Assembly: GCA_900765705.1 (NCBI GenBank)
Contig: CAAFSR010000361.1
Span: 1 to 6,873 of the forward strand
Length of the DNA: 6,873 nucleotides
Direction of reading: 5' to 3'
Source: an uncultured Faecalibacterium sp.
GTDB lineage: Bacteria; Bacillota; Clostridia; Oscillospirales; Ruminococcaceae
Part shown: positions 5,499 through 6,873 of the stretch, piece by piece
Layout: each line of letters starts with the position of its first letter
Position numbering within the stretch: the first letter of the stretch is position 1
Program-made: the position numbers and the translations under genes
Notes under the pieces: generated by a model
Seen by the model: only the letters and a program-made list of their open reading frames with translations
What the model was told of the DNA's origin: nothing
The model's database searches: none

Positions 5499-6873
5499 TC
5501 AATAGCCGTAACTCGGTCCATCGTCCGCAGTGGCAGACGAGAAAATACTCTGGCAGTACAGCCAGCTGCCGCTTGTGTCCATCCAGCCCACATAGAAGCC
5601 CCGCTGTGCGGCAAACACATGGTCGGGCAGGGCGTTCAGGCTGTTAGAATAGTACCCGGTGCAGCTGGCAAGCCCCTGCAGCACTACCTTGCCGTCTGCG
5701 TCCAGCACATCGTACACGTTGCCGTAGGCGCTGCCCGCAGCGCTGCGGTTGCCGTAGAACATGGGTCTGCCGCTGGGGTCGGTGGTCAGGTAGCTGATGT
5801 AACTGTACTTGCCCTGCAGGGCGGTCAGGTCGCTGACAAGCCCTTGCGGGCCGTACAGCCGGGTGGCGGTGGTCTCGTAGTGGTCGTTATCCTGCAATTC
5901 CAGCCAGACGTAGCCATTGTCGCAGCTGCTCATCCGTACCCGCTGCTGGTGCTCCACCGGCTCTACGGTGGTGTCGGTCAGCAGCTTGCCGTTATCCTTG
6001 CTGTACACCCGCAGGCTGCCGTCCTGCGCATAGAGAGCTATGGTGCTGTCGGTGGCGTCCACATCGTACAGCGGCGTCTTTGTACCGGTCTCCAGATCGT
6101 AAAGCTCGTAGCCGTGGTCTGCGCCGCTGCGCCATGTTATCACATAGCCCGGGAAATACTGGCTGGGCTGCTCGTCAAAGGCGGCGATCAACCCACGATC
6201 CTCTGTGGTCATATCCCGCAGTTCGTACCGGCCATCGGCGGTGGAAAAACTGGCAAGTCCGCCCGGGTAGACCTGCAAAAAGCCTGTGTACTGCTCGCCG
6301 GTCAGGGTGTTGTACAAAATCTGGTCGGTGATTTCTTCCCCGGCGGCAATGTCCAGCTCTACCCAGTCGCTCAGGGTATCGCTGTCGTAGAAAAGGCGGT
6401 AAGCCGAGGCGGCGTCGGCGCGGTAGATGGGGCTGCCGTCCTTCTCCTGCACCACCACCCAGCTGTGCTGGCGGTAGTCGGTGTCCCAGTCGTAATCGTC
6501 CAGCCCTTCCGGGCGGGCGTAGCAGCTGAACACCAGCTTATCGCCGCATACGCTGCAGCTGTATGCCCCCTCTGGCACCGGCAGCGCGGCGCCGGTGGCA
6601 AGGTCCACGACCTGACAGGTGCCGTAGCCGGACTCCGGGATGTATCCACCATCGACAAGGCGGCTCTCCTGCAGCACCAGCAGCCCATTTTGCAGGGTAG
6701 CGTTCTGCTCGCCCTCAAAGGACATCACCTCAGTGCCGGCCTTATCGTACAGCGCGGTGCGGCGTCCGCCCCGGCCGGTGGGGTCGGACCAGCTGCGCAG
6801 CCAGTAGTCCGCTGCACCGGTAACGCTGTCCTGCACCAGCGAAACGTTTTCGCTGCGGGTGGCCTGATGCAGC
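5499..6873 (-). CDS. Probable exported beta-propeller- or WG-repeat-like protein, partial (5' end beyond window)
   Basis: The frame is open from the window edge to a TGA at 5501-5499, giving 457 visible residues; the true start and any signal peptide lie outside. A GTG at 6836 is in frame, but the frame continues upstream of it without a stop, so it should not be taken as the start. I do not recognise a named family. The protein is strikingly acidic and tyrosine-rich, with only about eight lysines visible. Short beta-rich units recur, with a variable strand, then Tyr/Asp, then a turn such as GT or GK: YDKAGTEV, VVDLATGAALPV, YNTLTGEQY, YELYDLETGTKTPLYD, VYSKDNGKLL and YDVLDADGKVVL. This pattern fits blades of a beta-propeller or WG-repeat protein. 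The C-terminus, GWMDTSGSWLYCQSIF and then a short polar tail, looks natural. The adjacent lipoprotein gene and the composition suggest an extracytoplasmic location. Confidence 0.7.
   Translation of the reverse strand, partial: LHQATRSENVSLVQDSVTGAADYWLRSWSDPTGRGGRRTALYDKAGTEVMSFEGEQNATLQNGLLVLQESRLVDGGYIPESGYGTCQVVDLATGAALPVPEGAYSCSVCGDKLVFSCYARPEGLDDYDWDTDYRQHSWVVVQEKDGSPIYRADAASAYRLFYDSDTLSDWVELDIAAGEEITDQILYNTLTGEQYTGFLQVYPGGLASFSTADGRYELRDMTTEDRGLIAAFDEQPSQYFPGYVITWRSGADHGYELYDLETGTKTPLYDVDATDSTIALYAQDGSLRVYSKDNGKLLTDTTVEPVEHQQRVRMSSCDNGYVWLELQDNDHYETTATRLYGPQGLVSDLTALQGKYSYISYLTTDPSGRPMFYGNRSAAGSAYGNVYDVLDADGKVVLQGLASCTGYYSNSLNALPDHVFAAQRGFYVGWMDTSGSWLYCQSIFSSATADDGPSYGY

Noticed and set aside
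5482..5502. TTG at 5502 as start of the PstS-like gene
   Set aside because: It would overlap the stop codon of the upstream gene and place the GGGAGGG binding site inside the coding region. The ATG at 5481 has correct spacing and puts the signal peptide at the N-terminus.
4456..5505. 349-residue plus-strand open frame
   Set aside because: It is antisense to the PstS-like lipoprotein gene, which has a signal peptide, lipobox and family motifs. The plus-strand product is low in complexity and resembles nothing I know.
1..6873. CRISPR array, tRNA, rRNA, transposase or phage genes
   Set aside because: I saw no regularly spaced direct repeats, no cloverleaf-like segment and no mobile-element coding motif on either strand.

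Overview
The window reads as chromosomal core sequence of a GC-rich Clostridia member. Faecalibacterium/Gemmiger-like Oscillospiraceae is my best guess, from the GC-rich codon use, strong AGGAGG-type ribosome binding sites, a Zn-ribbon L32, the order DUF512 protein - der - plsY, and a short tandem-hairpin intergenic element of a kind I associate with that group. The taxon is an inference, not a database result.

Plus-strand block, 1-3850. The window opens with rpmF (ribosomal protein L32, 4-183). A hairpin with a short T-run follows (220-260), probably a terminator or attenuator, and its T-run touches the ribosome binding site of the next gene. That gene (276-1604) encodes an uncharacterised PDZ - radical-SAM-like - DUF512 protein. 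A 158-base gap holds a tandem-hairpin element and a second inverted repeat. der (EngA, double-GTPase ribosome assembly factor, 1763-3106) is next, followed 18 bases later by plsY (acyl-phosphate glycerol-3-phosphate acyltransferase, 3125-3787). A strong intrinsic terminator at 3802-3847 closes the block. The theme is ribosome production and assembly, with the first acyl transfer of phospholipid synthesis at the end.

Minus-strand block, 6873-3858, converging on that terminator. Read in transcription order it contains: a large acidic protein, probably exported and beta-propeller- or WG-repeat-like, cut by the window edge (5499-6873); after 17 bases, a PstS-type substrate-binding lipoprotein with a twin-arginine-like signal (4486-5481); and a small membrane protein resembling the PsiE family (3858-4388) with its own near-consensus sigma-A promoter (4445-4473). 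A binding lipoprotein with no ABC permease or ATPase genes in view, paired with a propeller-like protein and followed by a PsiE-like protein, hints at a surface or phosphate-related function, but that is only a hint.

I see no tRNA, rRNA, CRISPR array, transposase, phage gene or frameshifted gene. The open questions are the DUF512 protein, the propeller/PstS-like pair, the intergenic element before der, the inverted repeat across the PsiE-like promoter, and an unusual residue in PlsY motif 1. I see no clear undescribed multi-gene system.
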